A stretch of DNA of 64,000 nt from Prevotella sp. E2-28 (lineage in GTDB: Bacteria; Bacteroidota; Bacteroidia; Bacteroidales; Bacteroidaceae), in NCBI RefSeq assembly GCF_022024055.1, contig NZ_CP091788.1, forward strand, positions 2,728,001 to 2,792,000, given 5' to 3'. Both the position numbers and the translations under genes were made by a program. Positions 52,766 through 60,241 of the stretch are shown here, piece after piece (the stretch's first letter is position 1; every line of letters begins with the position of its first letter). The notes beneath the pieces were generated by a model, which worked only from the letters and a program-made list of their open reading frames with translations, searched no databases and had not been told where the DNA came from.

Positions 52766-53461
52766 GAATCCAAGTACCAAATAGGCTTTCTGCGTACAGG
52801 GGTTAGCTGCAACCTGCGCAAAAACAGGAACTGAGAACGATTCTGTTACCTTGACATCCTTTGTTGCCTTCAGCGACAGGTTGGTCACAGCGAAGCCACT
52901 CGTCCATCCATTATAGAAATCGGTAGCGAAGGGGACGGCACCGGCCGTAGCAGTCCAGTCTACAGAAGCAAACTTAAATGGGACAATGGCCTCGACATAG
53001 CTGCTGTAGGCACGTTTGCCGTCCTTGTTTGCGCCATCATTACCTGAGAAATTGGTGAACCACTGCAGAGAGGCTACACCGAAATCATAACCTACATTGG
53101 CCTCGAACACATGGTTGGTTCCGTGAGCATCATACTTGAAGTATCTGCCAGCAGGATCCAGACCAGCATTGAACCAGTAGTCGGTCACACCAATATTAAA
53201 TCCACCTACAGTATAGGCTGCAGTCAGGTCAAACTCCTTTGTATCTGTAGGATCTGTCAGTCCTACACTACCCCATCCTGTGAGGCTGAATCCTTTATAG
53301 GCAATACCAAGTGTGGGCTGCAACGAAACACCACCCAGGTCCTGGCCACGCCAGATATAGTTACTTACTACGTCAGCACTAATGGTTGTCTCTACTTCAT
53401 CCTGTGCAAAGGTGGTCATACTCATGGCCATACCCAATGCGAATAAAACAATCTTCTTCAT
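52751..53461 (-). CDS. Small outer-membrane porin-like protein of the ammonium operon (TorF-like)
   Basis: 236 residues. A signal peptide (KKIVLFALGMAMSMTTFAQ) is followed by ISADVVSNYIWRGQDLGGVSLQPTLGIAYKGF. The YIWRG opening is typical of TorF-type (Gcw_chp) putative porins. The rest is beta-strand-like. It follows amtB by 36 bases of word tract in the glnK-amtB operon, which suggests an outer-membrane route for ammonium or small nitrogen compounds. Family assignment is moderate and function is inferred from neighbours. Confidence 0.72.
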   Translation of the reverse strand: MKKIVLFALGMAMSMTTFAQDEVETTISADVVSNYIWRGQDLGGVSLQPTLGIAYKGFSLTGWGSVGLTDPTDTKEFDLTAAYTVGGFNIGVTDYWFNAGLDPAGRYFKYDAHGTNHVFEANVGYDFGVASLQWFTNFSGNDGANKDGKRAYSSYVEAIVPFKFASVDWTATAGAVPFATDFYNGWTSGFAVTNLSLKATKDVKVTESFSVPVFAQVAANPCTQKAYLVLGFTLIP

Positions 53462-53497
53462 ACGCTTTACTTTTTTTACCTTTTTACTTTTTTACCT
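53462..53497 (-). repeat. GTAAAAAAG word tract between amtB and the porin gene
   Basis: Directly after the amtB stop the minus strand reads aggtaaaaaagtaaaaagg and further variants up to the next start codon, with TAA in several frames. Confidence 0.75.
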
Positions 53498-54754
53498 TTA
53501 GTTATAACAAGCCTCTCCGTGTTCGTAGATATCGAGTCCTTCCTCCTCAATACGTTTGTTGACGCGCAGACCGTGGATATACTTGATGCCATAGAACAGG
53601 ATGAATCCGCAAGCAGCAGCCCAGAGGTCGATTACGAGTACACCGAAGCACTCAGCACCGAAGAATCCCCAACCGCCACCGTAGAAGGCACCTGTCTCAG
53701 TAGCCAGCAGACCAGTCATGATAGTACCAAGGATACCGCAGACACCGTGTACAGAGCTTGCACCTACAGGGTCGTCAATGTGTAGCTTGTGATCAATAAA
53801 CTCAATGGCGTAAACCAGTACGATACCGCAAACCAAACCGATGATGACAGCGCCGAAGGGTGATACGAGGTCACAACCAGCGGTGATACCTACGAGACCA
53901 GCCAGCACACCGTTAAGAGTCAGAGAGAGTGAGGGCTTGCCATACTTGATATAGGTAAGGAACATGGTAGCAACACCACCTGCAGCTGCAGCGAGGTTAG
54001 TTGTCAGGAACACGTGAGAGATAGCCACGCGGTTTACCTCACCACTTGCAGCCAACTGAGAACCGGGGTTGAATCCGAACCATCCCAACCAGAGGATGAA
54101 TACACCCAGAGCAGCCATAGCCAAGTTGTGACCAGGAATAGCGCGGCTTTTACCGTCCTTAGCATACTTACCAACACGGGGACCCAGTGCCAGAGCACCA
54201 ATCAGAGCCAATACACCACCTACAGAGTGAACGATGGCAGAACCAGCAAAATCATGGAACACATCACCGAAGGTGGTCATCATGAAGCTATCAACAGCAT
54301 CATTGCACAACCAGCCACCACCCCAGGTCCAGTGACCCTCAACAGGATAGATGATCAGCGAGATAACGGCACTATAAATAAGGTACATAGAGAACTTGGT
54401 GCGCTCAGCCATAGCACCGCTGACGATGGTAGCAGAGGTTGCACAGAAAACGGTCTCGAAAATCAAGAATCCCTCTACAGGCAGTTCGCTCTCGTAGAAA
54501 CTCAGGTCACCCCAATTGGGCAGACCAATAAAACCACCCAGGGTATCGGCACCAAACATAAAGCCGAAGCCGAGGAAGAAGAACAGCAATGAGCCGAACA
54601 TGAAATCGACAAAGTTCTTCATCAGGATGTTTGCCGTGTTCTTACTACGTGTAAAACCAGCCTCACACAGCGCAAAACCGGGCTGCATCCAGAAAACCAA
54701 CATGGCTGCCAATAGCATCCATACGGTATCGAGTGAAATTCCTATTTCGTTCAT
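53498..54754 (-). CDS. amtB: Ammonium transporter
   Basis: 418 residues with eleven membrane helices. Conducts ammonium or ammonia across the inner membrane. The pore twin histidines are in FAGSAIVHSVGGVLAL and GASSVHGVCGILGT, and the signature DFAGSAIVH is intact. The N-terminus (LDTVWMLLAAMLVFWMQPGFALCEAG) lacks a cleaved signal peptide. It lies between glnK and a porin gene in one operon, so uptake is coupled to PII control of the channel. Confidence 0.97.
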   Translation of the reverse strand: MNEIGISLDTVWMLLAAMLVFWMQPGFALCEAGFTRSKNTANILMKNFVDFMFGSLLFFFLGFGFMFGADTLGGFIGLPNWGDLSFYESELPVEGFLIFETVFCATSATIVSGAMAERTKFSMYLIYSAVISLIIYPVEGHWTWGGGWLCNDAVDSFMMTTFGDVFHDFAGSAIVHSVGGVLALIGALALGPRVGKYAKDGKSRAIPGHNLAMAALGVFILWLGWFGFNPGSQLAASGEVNRVAISHVFLTTNLAAAAGGVATMFLTYIKYGKPSLSLTLNGVLAGLVGITAGCDLVSPFGAVIIGLVCGIVLVYAIEFIDHKLHIDDPVGASSVHGVCGILGTIMTGLLATETGAFYGGGWGFFGAECFGVLVIDLWAAACGFILFYGIKYIHGLRVNKRIEEEGLDIYEHGEACYN

Positions 54755-54784
54755 AACTTTTTACCTTTTAATCTTTTTACCTTT
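54755..54784 (-). repeat. AAAAAGGT word tract between glnK and amtB
   Basis: The last glnK codons GAT AAA AAG TAA continue as aaaggtaaaaagattaaaag and a further copy up to the amtB ATG, so the repeated word contains the end of the coding sequence. Confidence 0.78.
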
Positions 54785-55132
54785 TTACTTTTTATCACGT
54801 AGTACGGTGTCACCCTTCTCGCCTGTGCGAATAGAATAGGTCTCCAGTACATCGCTCACGAAGATACGTCCATCACCGACCTCACCTGTATGAGCCACCT
54901 CAAGCAGCACTTTGATGGTGGGGTCCAAAAATTGGTCACGACAAACAATAGTGATCGCTACACGCTCAATGACATCCGTTGAATACATCACACCACGGTA
55001 GATACGTTCCTGACGGCTCTGTCCGATGCCATGCACGTCGTGATACTCAAACCAGTTGATGTCCGACGTAAGCAGGGCTTCCTTGACCTCTTCAAACTTG
55101 GTCTTACGGATAATTGCTTCAATCTTTTTCAT
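54785..55132 (-). CDS. glnK: Nitrogen regulatory PII protein
   Basis: 115 residues. PII trimers sense 2-oxoglutarate and ATP/ADP and plug AmtB when nitrogen is plentiful. It begins MKKIEAIIRKTKFEEVKEAL. The T-loop (about 37-55, GIGQSRQERIYRGVMYSTD) keeps tyrosines at positions matching E. coli Tyr46 and Tyr51, the latter being the uridylylation site, but the surrounding loop differs. The C-terminal GEVGDGRIFVSDVLETYSIRTGEKG is typical. Linkage to amtB favours glnK over glnB. The promoter carries the bipartite element shared with glnN and pyrG. Confidence 0.93.
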   Translation of the reverse strand: MKKIEAIIRKTKFEEVKEALLTSDINWFEYHDVHGIGQSRQERIYRGVMYSTDVIERVAITIVCRDQFLDPTIKVLLEVAHTGEVGDGRIFVSDVLETYSIRTGEKGDTVLRDKK

Positions 55133-55188
55133 ACCTTAATACCTTTAATTAATACTACTTGTCACTGTGACTCTTCTGAATTCGGTGG

Positions 55189-55301
55189 CAAAATTACAAC
55201 CATTTCCTGACATAGCAATTATCCCTTTCTTCCTTTCATTCTACAAAATTTCGCAAAATGACAATCTGTAAGGCAAAACACTGATTTTGCTTACAGATTG
55301 T
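55189..55301 (-). promoter_or_regulatory. glnK-amtB promoter with shared bipartite element and palindrome
   Basis: The -7 box TAATTTTG is at 55189-55196. TTCTACA (55239-55245) starts 43 bases beyond it, then 15 bases, then ACAATCTGTAAG (55261-55272). That half is the left arm of an inverted repeat: 55261-55278 with TTTTGCTTACAGATTGT at 55285-55301, one bulged base. TTTCA precedes the first half here and at pyrG. Confidence 0.82.
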
Positions 55302-55422
55302 AAATTTCACTCAAAATGTAGATTTTCTTTTGCCCGTAATCTTGCACAATATTATTACACTAGTATCTTTTACCATGATTCTAATATTGGTCATTTTACC
55401 GCACACATCTACAGAAACATTC

Positions 55423-55461
55423 AAAAATGTTTGTTATATTAAACATTTTTACTTATATTTG
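55423..55461 (+). promoter_or_regulatory. hipB promoter with 10-base inverted repeat, candidate HipB operator
   Basis: AAAAATGTTT (55423-55432) and AAACATTTTT (55441-55450) form a perfect inverted repeat with an 8-base spacer, immediately before the -7 box TATATTTG (55454-55461). The known HipB operators of E. coli also have an 8-base spacer. Confidence 0.75.
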
Positions 55462-55480
55462 CACCCGATAATATACAATT

Positions 55481-55780
55481 ATGGGAAAGAATACTTTCGG
55501 AAAGACGATGCCAAGGGCTTTGACCCAGCAGTTGCAGCTCATGGGCGAACAGATTATGCTGGCACGTAAGCGCAGGCATCTTTCAATGCAGGACATAGCA
55601 GACAGGGCAACGGTGACACGTCTGACAGTCTCTAAGGTGGAACATGGCGACCCTACAGTTTCTATGGGTATCTATGCACGAGTACTCTTTGCACTTAACC
55701 TAGAAAAGGATATCTCATTGCTCGCTGCCGATGACGCTCTCGGCCGTCAGCTTCAGGATGCAGAATTGCTGAAAAAATGA
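55481..55780 (+). CDS. hipB: HipB-like antitoxin, XRE-family DNA-binding protein
   Basis: 99 residues. An XRE helix-turn-helix occupies about 22-80 (LMGEQIMLARKRRHLSMQDIADRATVTRLTVSKVEHGDPTVSMGIYARVLFAL), and the ending EKDISLLAADDALGRQLQDAELLKK is typical of HipB relatives. It should bind and silence the HipA kinase and repress its own promoter. The inverted repeat in front of the -7 box is the likely operator. Its stop overlaps the hipA start by 4 bases. Confidence 0.88.
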   Translation: MGKNTFGKTMPRALTQQLQLMGEQIMLARKRRHLSMQDIADRATVTRLTVSKVEHGDPTVSMGIYARVLFALNLEKDISLLAADDALGRQLQDAELLKK

Positions 55781-57027
55781 AAAGAATAACGGTTTACGCA
55801 GATTTCCACTTTCTTGCCACTCCCCAAGAAATTGGAACCTTGGGCTACGAACGAGTTCGCGGCAAAGACCACTTCGTCTTTGAGTATTCGCATGAATGGC
55901 TGAAACAGTATGGTGGTATCATATTAAGTGGCGACTTGATGAATGTCCCTTCGTTGCAACATCCTCGTGGCACAAATAGTGTGTTTGGTTTCGTCAAGGA
56001 CTCTTTCCCTGACCGTTGGGGATGTTTGTTGCTCGATCGCAGAGAACGCCTAAAAGCACAAGCAGAGGGGAGACCCGTGCAGATGCTCACCAACTACGAC
56101 TACCTTACGGGTATTGAGGATTTTACACGCATGGGTGGCATACGCTATAAAAGTGACGACTCCAAAGATTACATCAATGCGAGCACAAAATATCTAGTTC
56201 CTCCCATTGAGAGTCTTCGTGTTCTGTGCGATGCCTGCCATGAGATTGAGTCGGCCGAAGAACGTAACGAGTTGCCCGAACAGCGTTGGATCGACCAGTT
56301 GATTGACCCAGGAACATCGCTTGGAGGCGCTCGTCCCAAAGCCAATGTCACAGATGCCGACGGCAAGCTCTATGTGGCTAAATTCCCTTCAAAGAAAGAT
56401 TTGGAGAACACAGAACTTATCGAGCATTTCTCACACCGACTGGCAGCAGCAGCTGGCATCAACGTGGCGAATACGCGTACCATCAAGATTTCAAAAGAGC
56501 GCGATTTGTTGCTTTCGGAGCGTTTTGACAGGACCACCGAAGGCCGTCGCATACACTTCGCTTCTGCAATGTCGTTGCTTGGTTTGGACGACGGAGCCGG
56601 CAGCAGCACAGGCAATGGATATCTGGACATCGTAGATTTCATCCTGCAAGGATGTGTGGACGTGCATCAGAACCTAAGAGAACTCTACCGCAGAGTGGCG
56701 TTCAACGTGATGTTTGGCAATACCGACGACCATTTCCGTAATCACGGCTTCCTGCTTACCCCGAAAGGGTGGACGCTCTCACCAGCCTACGACATAAACC
56801 CAGGAACGAAGTCGCATCAATGCCTGCTTATCGACCAATATTCAGAGCTGTCGGATGTCTCTACCCTACTCCAAGCATCAAGCAACTACATGCTTGAACA
56901 GCAGGAGGCCTCAGAAATCATAGAGGAAGTTCGTAATACCATCAAAGACTGGCGTAAGACGGCCACTGAACTTCAGATTTCCCACAAAACACTTGAGTCT
57001 TATTGTAATCGATGGGATAATCTTTAA
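55777..57027 (+). CDS. hipA: HipA-family serine/threonine kinase toxin
   Basis: 416 residues, near the full size of E. coli HipA. The N-terminal subdomain (GTLGYERVRGKDHFVFEYSHEWL) precedes the kinase core: the GTSLGGARPKA loop near 185, the ATP lysine in KLYVAKFPSKKD, the catalytic loop FGNTDDHFRNHGFLL near 313 and the metal-binding SPAYDINPG. HipA of E. coli phosphorylates glutamyl-tRNA synthetase and causes dormancy; the target here is unknown. All kinase motifs are intact, so the toxin should be active. It forms a two-gene toxin-antitoxin unit with hipB. Confidence 0.9.
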   Translation: MKRITVYADFHFLATPQEIGTLGYERVRGKDHFVFEYSHEWLKQYGGIILSGDLMNVPSLQHPRGTNSVFGFVKDSFPDRWGCLLLDRRERLKAQAEGRPVQMLTNYDYLTGIEDFTRMGGIRYKSDDSKDYINASTKYLVPPIESLRVLCDACHEIESAEERNELPEQRWIDQLIDPGTSLGGARPKANVTDADGKLYVAKFPSKKDLENTELIEHFSHRLAAAAGINVANTRTIKISKERDLLLSERFDRTTEGRRIHFASAMSLLGLDDGAGSSTGNGYLDIVDFILQGCVDVHQNLRELYRRVAFNVMFGNTDDHFRNHGFLLTPKGWTLSPAYDINPGTKSHQCLLIDQYSELSDVSTLLQASSNYMLEQQEASEIIEEVRNTIKDWRKTATELQISHKTLESYCNRWDNL

Positions 57028-57336
57028 AATCACAACTAGGCCACTTACGGACCACAACTAGGCCATTCGCGGACCACGAAGTGCCTAGTTGTAGGTCGCG
57101 AGCAGGCTTGTTTGATGAGATTATGCCTCGTTTTAGATGCAAAAGGCCCTCAAATTGATTGAATACCTGTATTTCTCCGTCAACCATTTTTGCAGAAAAT
57201 GCATGTGTCTTACCCTGAAACGCAACGCAAAACAGGCTGAAACGGCATTTCTCAAATTTTCTTTTCCTATAACACATAATATTATTTATGCTGTGCATTT
57301 CTTTCATTATAATTTGCATAGTTTAGAAATTCTATT
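57028..57336. repeat. Gap after hipA with two 22-base repeats and an inverted copy
   Basis: Units starting cacaactaggcca lie at 57031 and 57053, 22 bases each. The inverted core gcctagttgt follows at 57083-57092. The rest of the gap holds no recognised gene. A 13-base piece, taggccacttacg, recurs at 60135. Confidence 0.7.
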
Positions 57337-57344
57337 TACCTTTG
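57337..57344 (+). promoter_or_regulatory. -7 box TACCTTTG of the gene at 57388
   Basis: A perfect TAnnTTTG match 44 bases before the start codon. Confidence 0.75.
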
Positions 57345-57387
57345 CGAGGTAAAAACAATTACCAATATAAATCAACTATTATTAATA

Positions 57388-58068
57388 ATGACATATAGAT
57401 TCTTACAATTGCTTTTTAGCGCAGTCTTGCTTTTAAACGCAAACTCAATGAATGCGCAGTGTGCTTATTGCAACACCTTTGAGGATTTTATGGAAAACAA
57501 ATGGATTCCGTTGGATACATTGATAAATGAAGAACCTAGTAAGAATCAACAGTCGCAGTGGGATGGTAATCGTTACATATTTACTACAGGCAATAAAGCC
57601 ACAGACAAAATTCTCAAGAAAAAGGCTTTTGTCGTCAAGAGGAATGATACTCTTTATGTTAATTGCCGCAATCTTATATTCTCTGATGTACGTTTTGGGA
57701 ACGGCTATACCCAAACTAAGAGAATAGGTAAACATAGTATGCTTTTTGTGAATCAAATGAACATTGGCAAAGCTAAAAATTCTGTAGCTTTTGGTTTAAT
57801 GTTTGGTGCTATTGGTGGTGCTATTGGTGGTGCTATTGATGTTTTAGCAAGCAATCCGGCTGATCGGCAAGTATGCTATATTATTTCCTCTGGTGAAAAT
57901 CGTTATGGAGATATAAATACACGTATACTAAACGATGAAATGATGGATATGATAATGACAGACCACGAAGACTTGAAAAACGAATATTACTCCGAAAAAA
58001 ATAAAAGGAAACGCCTGTTGGCCTCATATATTATACCCATTCTTAAGAAAGCTGGTCTTTTCAATTAG
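57388..58068 (+). CDS. Secreted protein of unknown function with glycine-rich hydrophobic segment
   Basis: 226 residues. A signal peptide (FLQLLFSAVLLLNANSMNAQ) is followed by CAYCNTFEDFMENKW. Residues about 130-150 (AFGLMFGAIGGAIGGAIDVLAS) form a small-residue hydrophobic stretch that could be a membrane helix with GxxxG-type packing. The C-terminus is basic and helical (YYSEKNKRKRLLASYIIPILKKAG). No family is recognised. It has its own promoter and stands alone between hipBA and another lone lipoprotein gene. Confidence 0.65.
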   Translation: MTYRFLQLLFSAVLLLNANSMNAQCAYCNTFEDFMENKWIPLDTLINEEPSKNQQSQWDGNRYIFTTGNKATDKILKKKAFVVKRNDTLYVNCRNLIFSDVRFGNGYTQTKRIGKHSMLFVNQMNIGKAKNSVAFGLMFGAIGGAIGGAIDVLASNPADRQVCYIISSGENRYGDINTRILNDEMMDMIMTDHEDLKNEYYSEKNKRKRLLASYIIPILKKAGLFN

Positions 58069-58302
58069 CGAGGCCTCAGTTTTTTCATCACAAGGAATCG
58101 CGGGGCATGAATCTGAATCATGGGGACAGATTTTGAAGTGAACCCACGATTCTGTGCAGCAGCTTTGCTGTTTGGATTTTTCACGCGGTGGAATCACGGA
58201 GACAAATTCTCGATTAATATATATTAACGGATACTGGTGATATCGTATTAATAAAATTATTATCTTTGCACGCACATAACTATACCTAAAACAATAACGA
58301 CA
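58069..58302 (+). promoter_or_regulatory. Gap with imperfect repeats and -7 box TATCTTTG
   Basis: TATCTTTG at 58261-58268 is the box for the lipoprotein gene at 58303. Before it, imperfect copies of gaatcatggggacagatt (58112) and gaatcacggagacaaatt (58190) suggest another word tract. Confidence 0.6.
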
Positions 58303-59562
58303 ATGAGAAAGACATTCCTATTTATTGCTGCAATATGCTGCGGCGCACTGTTGACAGCTTGCGGAGGCTCATCAAACAGTAGTGAATCAACGACTGACGG
58401 TATCCTTGGTGAACTGGACGAATACGTACAGGATTACTATGCCAAGAGCAACGAATTGGCTTCACTGGGACGGTTATATGGTAGTGATGATGCTACCTTC
58501 GAAGAAGGCTACAAGCTAAGTCCTGGGCTGATTGAAGCTTTTAACAAGTTGATGGAAGTAAAAGATCAAGCTGTTGGCCGCGAACTACCAACTGCTGTGC
58601 GTGAGGGGACTCCCATGAAAATCATCAAGCCAATGACGGTCATGGGTGTACAAATATTACCAGAAAACATCAAGCATTATGAACCCAACGAGCATTACGA
58701 AAAGAAGTTGCAAGATCTGGAATATGCAGAACTTCTTAGTAAAGGCATTCTGTATGTAAAGTTAGAGTGTGAAGTGGAACTGACTGAGGACATTCGTGCC
58801 CAAAAGGGAAAATACAGTGGTGTAAGAATTTGCTATGATAACTATATTACCAGTTTCGGTTTGAATAGCGCTGACAGCATCATTAGTATTAGCGAGGACA
58901 ATGATGTAAGGTATGACGAACCGATGAAGGCAGGAACACGTCTGAAGCTTAGAATTTCTGTACAAGATAAGAATTACCGGCCATATGATAAGGCTCCGAA
59001 GGAGGAATATTACTACGACAATCGGATTAATCAGATAACGAAATTTGAAATTGTATATGGTGCTGCTACCTCAGCCGCTCTCAGCGACAATGGCGTGAAG
59101 GGTGAGTTAGGCCTTTTCGAACTGCAGGGGCCGGTAAAGAAGTGCACAATTCTCAATGATTGGGGCAATGTGGTACGTACCTTTGATGAACAGGGGTTCT
59201 GGCTGACTCACGACGGCAAGAAGCTGAGCGAAGTCTATCCAGGAGGCATTGAGCGTGACGAGTACGGACGAATTATCAAGGGACTGGTTGATACGGAAGG
59301 TAATGGTGAGGACTACTCTTACAATAAGTTCGGCAAGGTACTGAAATACAACTGCCACATCTACGACAGTATTGAGGAAGACGTCTATACTTACGATGAC
59401 AAAGGCAATCTGTTGAAAAAGCACATTGAGATAGGAGGTATGGATGCCGAAGAGCCTTATGACGAGACTTACACAGAGATAGTTACCGATAATAATGGCA
59501 ACTGGATAAGCCGTAAAGCAAACGGAGAAGTTCAGATACGTGCGATAGAATACTATTTTTAA
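58303..59562 (+). CDS. Lipoprotein with YD/RHS-like repeats at the C-terminus
   Basis: 419 residues. The signal ends in a lipobox (LLTAC followed by GGSSNSS). Residues about 20-250 are unrecognised, with a helical start and then beta-rich sequence. From about 285 several short units occur with the YD pattern of RHS-like proteins: DEYGRIIKG, YSYNKFGKVLKY, YTYDDKGNLLKKH and ending ANGEVQIRAIEYYF. Such repeats bind carbohydrate or form shells; a few units only suggest a small adhesive or folding module. A clear promoter and a terminator make it a single-gene unit. Confidence 0.7.
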   Translation: MRKTFLFIAAICCGALLTACGGSSNSSESTTDGILGELDEYVQDYYAKSNELASLGRLYGSDDATFEEGYKLSPGLIEAFNKLMEVKDQAVGRELPTAVREGTPMKIIKPMTVMGVQILPENIKHYEPNEHYEKKLQDLEYAELLSKGILYVKLECEVELTEDIRAQKGKYSGVRICYDNYITSFGLNSADSIISISEDNDVRYDEPMKAGTRLKLRISVQDKNYRPYDKAPKEEYYYDNRINQITKFEIVYGAATSAALSDNGVKGELGLFELQGPVKKCTILNDWGNVVRTFDEQGFWLTHDGKKLSEVYPGGIERDEYGRIIKGLVDTEGNGEDYSYNKFGKVLKYNCHIYDSIEEDVYTYDDKGNLLKKHIEIGGMDAEEPYDETYTEIVTDNNGNWISRKANGEVQIRAIEYYF

Positions 59563-59572
59563 CTGTTTAAAG

Positions 59573-59607
59573 TCCGTTAGAACCACAAAATTCTAACGGA
59601 TTTTTTA
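59573..59607 (+). terminator. Terminator of the YD-repeat lipoprotein gene
   Basis: TCCGTTAGAA and TTCTAACGGA pair perfectly around an 8-base loop and are followed by six T residues, 11 bases after the stop codon. Confidence 0.93.
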
Positions 59608-59767
59608 TGTCAGCTCTTTTCGTTTTTGTCTCAAGAATCTTTTCTTAACCCTTTTGATGTAGTAATTACAAAAACAAAATACTATGCAAAAGGGTGTCAC
59701 ATTCTCAACAAATATGTGAGATTCAAAAAGATATGGTGAAACCACATTTTTGCGTGCTAAGATTATA

Positions 59768-59891
59768 ATAAACCTTAGAGTTATTTTCATAAGTCTAAGA
59801 GTTACGATGATAAGTCTAAGACTTATTATCATAAGTCCTAGAGTTAGCACATCAAACTTACGGAGTTACGATGTCAAAACTCACCAATTTC
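59768..59891. repeat. Six degenerate repeats of 20-21 bases
   Basis: Variants of ataagtctaagagttacga start at 59768, 59789, 59810, 59831, 59851 and 59871. The gap from 59608 to 59986 holds no credible gene. The minus-strand reading of the array gives a heptad-like peptide, probably by chance of the 21-base period. Confidence 0.75.
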
Positions 59892-59986
59892 GAAGGCTTC
59901 AAAATGGGGTTCACAAAAACACACTGTAAATGAATAATTTACGGTGACGGTGAAACCCCAAAACAATACTACGAGTGTCTTTGAAT

Positions 59987-60142
59987 TTACCTCACGGTAG
60001 TGAATGTCTCGTTTAGCGTGAAGGTTTTCTCGTAGCCTTTTGCTTTGACGGTATAGGTGTTGCCCAGTTTGAAGGCAGGACGGGTAACAAGGCTGGCGCT
60101 GCGACGCAACGAGAAGGGATTAGCGGTATCTATATAGGCCAC
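59987..60142 (-). pseudogene. C-terminal remnant of a secreted protein gene
   Basis: About 51 codons are open up to a TAA at 59989-59987 and read like a protein C-terminus (NPFSLRRSASLVTRPAFKL, GNTYTVKAKGYEKTFTL, NETFTTVR). Upstream, an in-frame stop comes directly before the segment and no start is available. It probably remains from a deleted gene. The parent family is not recognised. Confidence 0.55.
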
Positions 60143-60208
60143 TTACGAAATTATCATGCAAATTAGGTGATTTTTTGAGGAATTGAACTGTTATTCCTTA
60201 TTATTTTG

Positions 60209-60216
60209 TACCTTTG
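60209..60216 (+). promoter_or_regulatory. -7 box TACCTTTG of the glycosylase-like gene
   Basis: It lies 25 bases before the ATG at 60242. The longer TTG-started frame begins inside it. Confidence 0.78.
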
Positions 60217-60241
60217 GAGTCAAAAACTGACTGTTGATTGT

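Noticed and set aside
57137-57352. Small plus-strand frame after hipA
   Set aside because: No recognisable motif, no promoter in front, and it overlaps the -7 box of the next gene.
59605-59850. Minus-strand frame coding a heptad-repeat peptide
   Set aside because: The heptads follow from the 21-base repeat period. The frame starts at GTG and runs into the neighbouring terminator. A TAAGTTTG match in front is part of the array.
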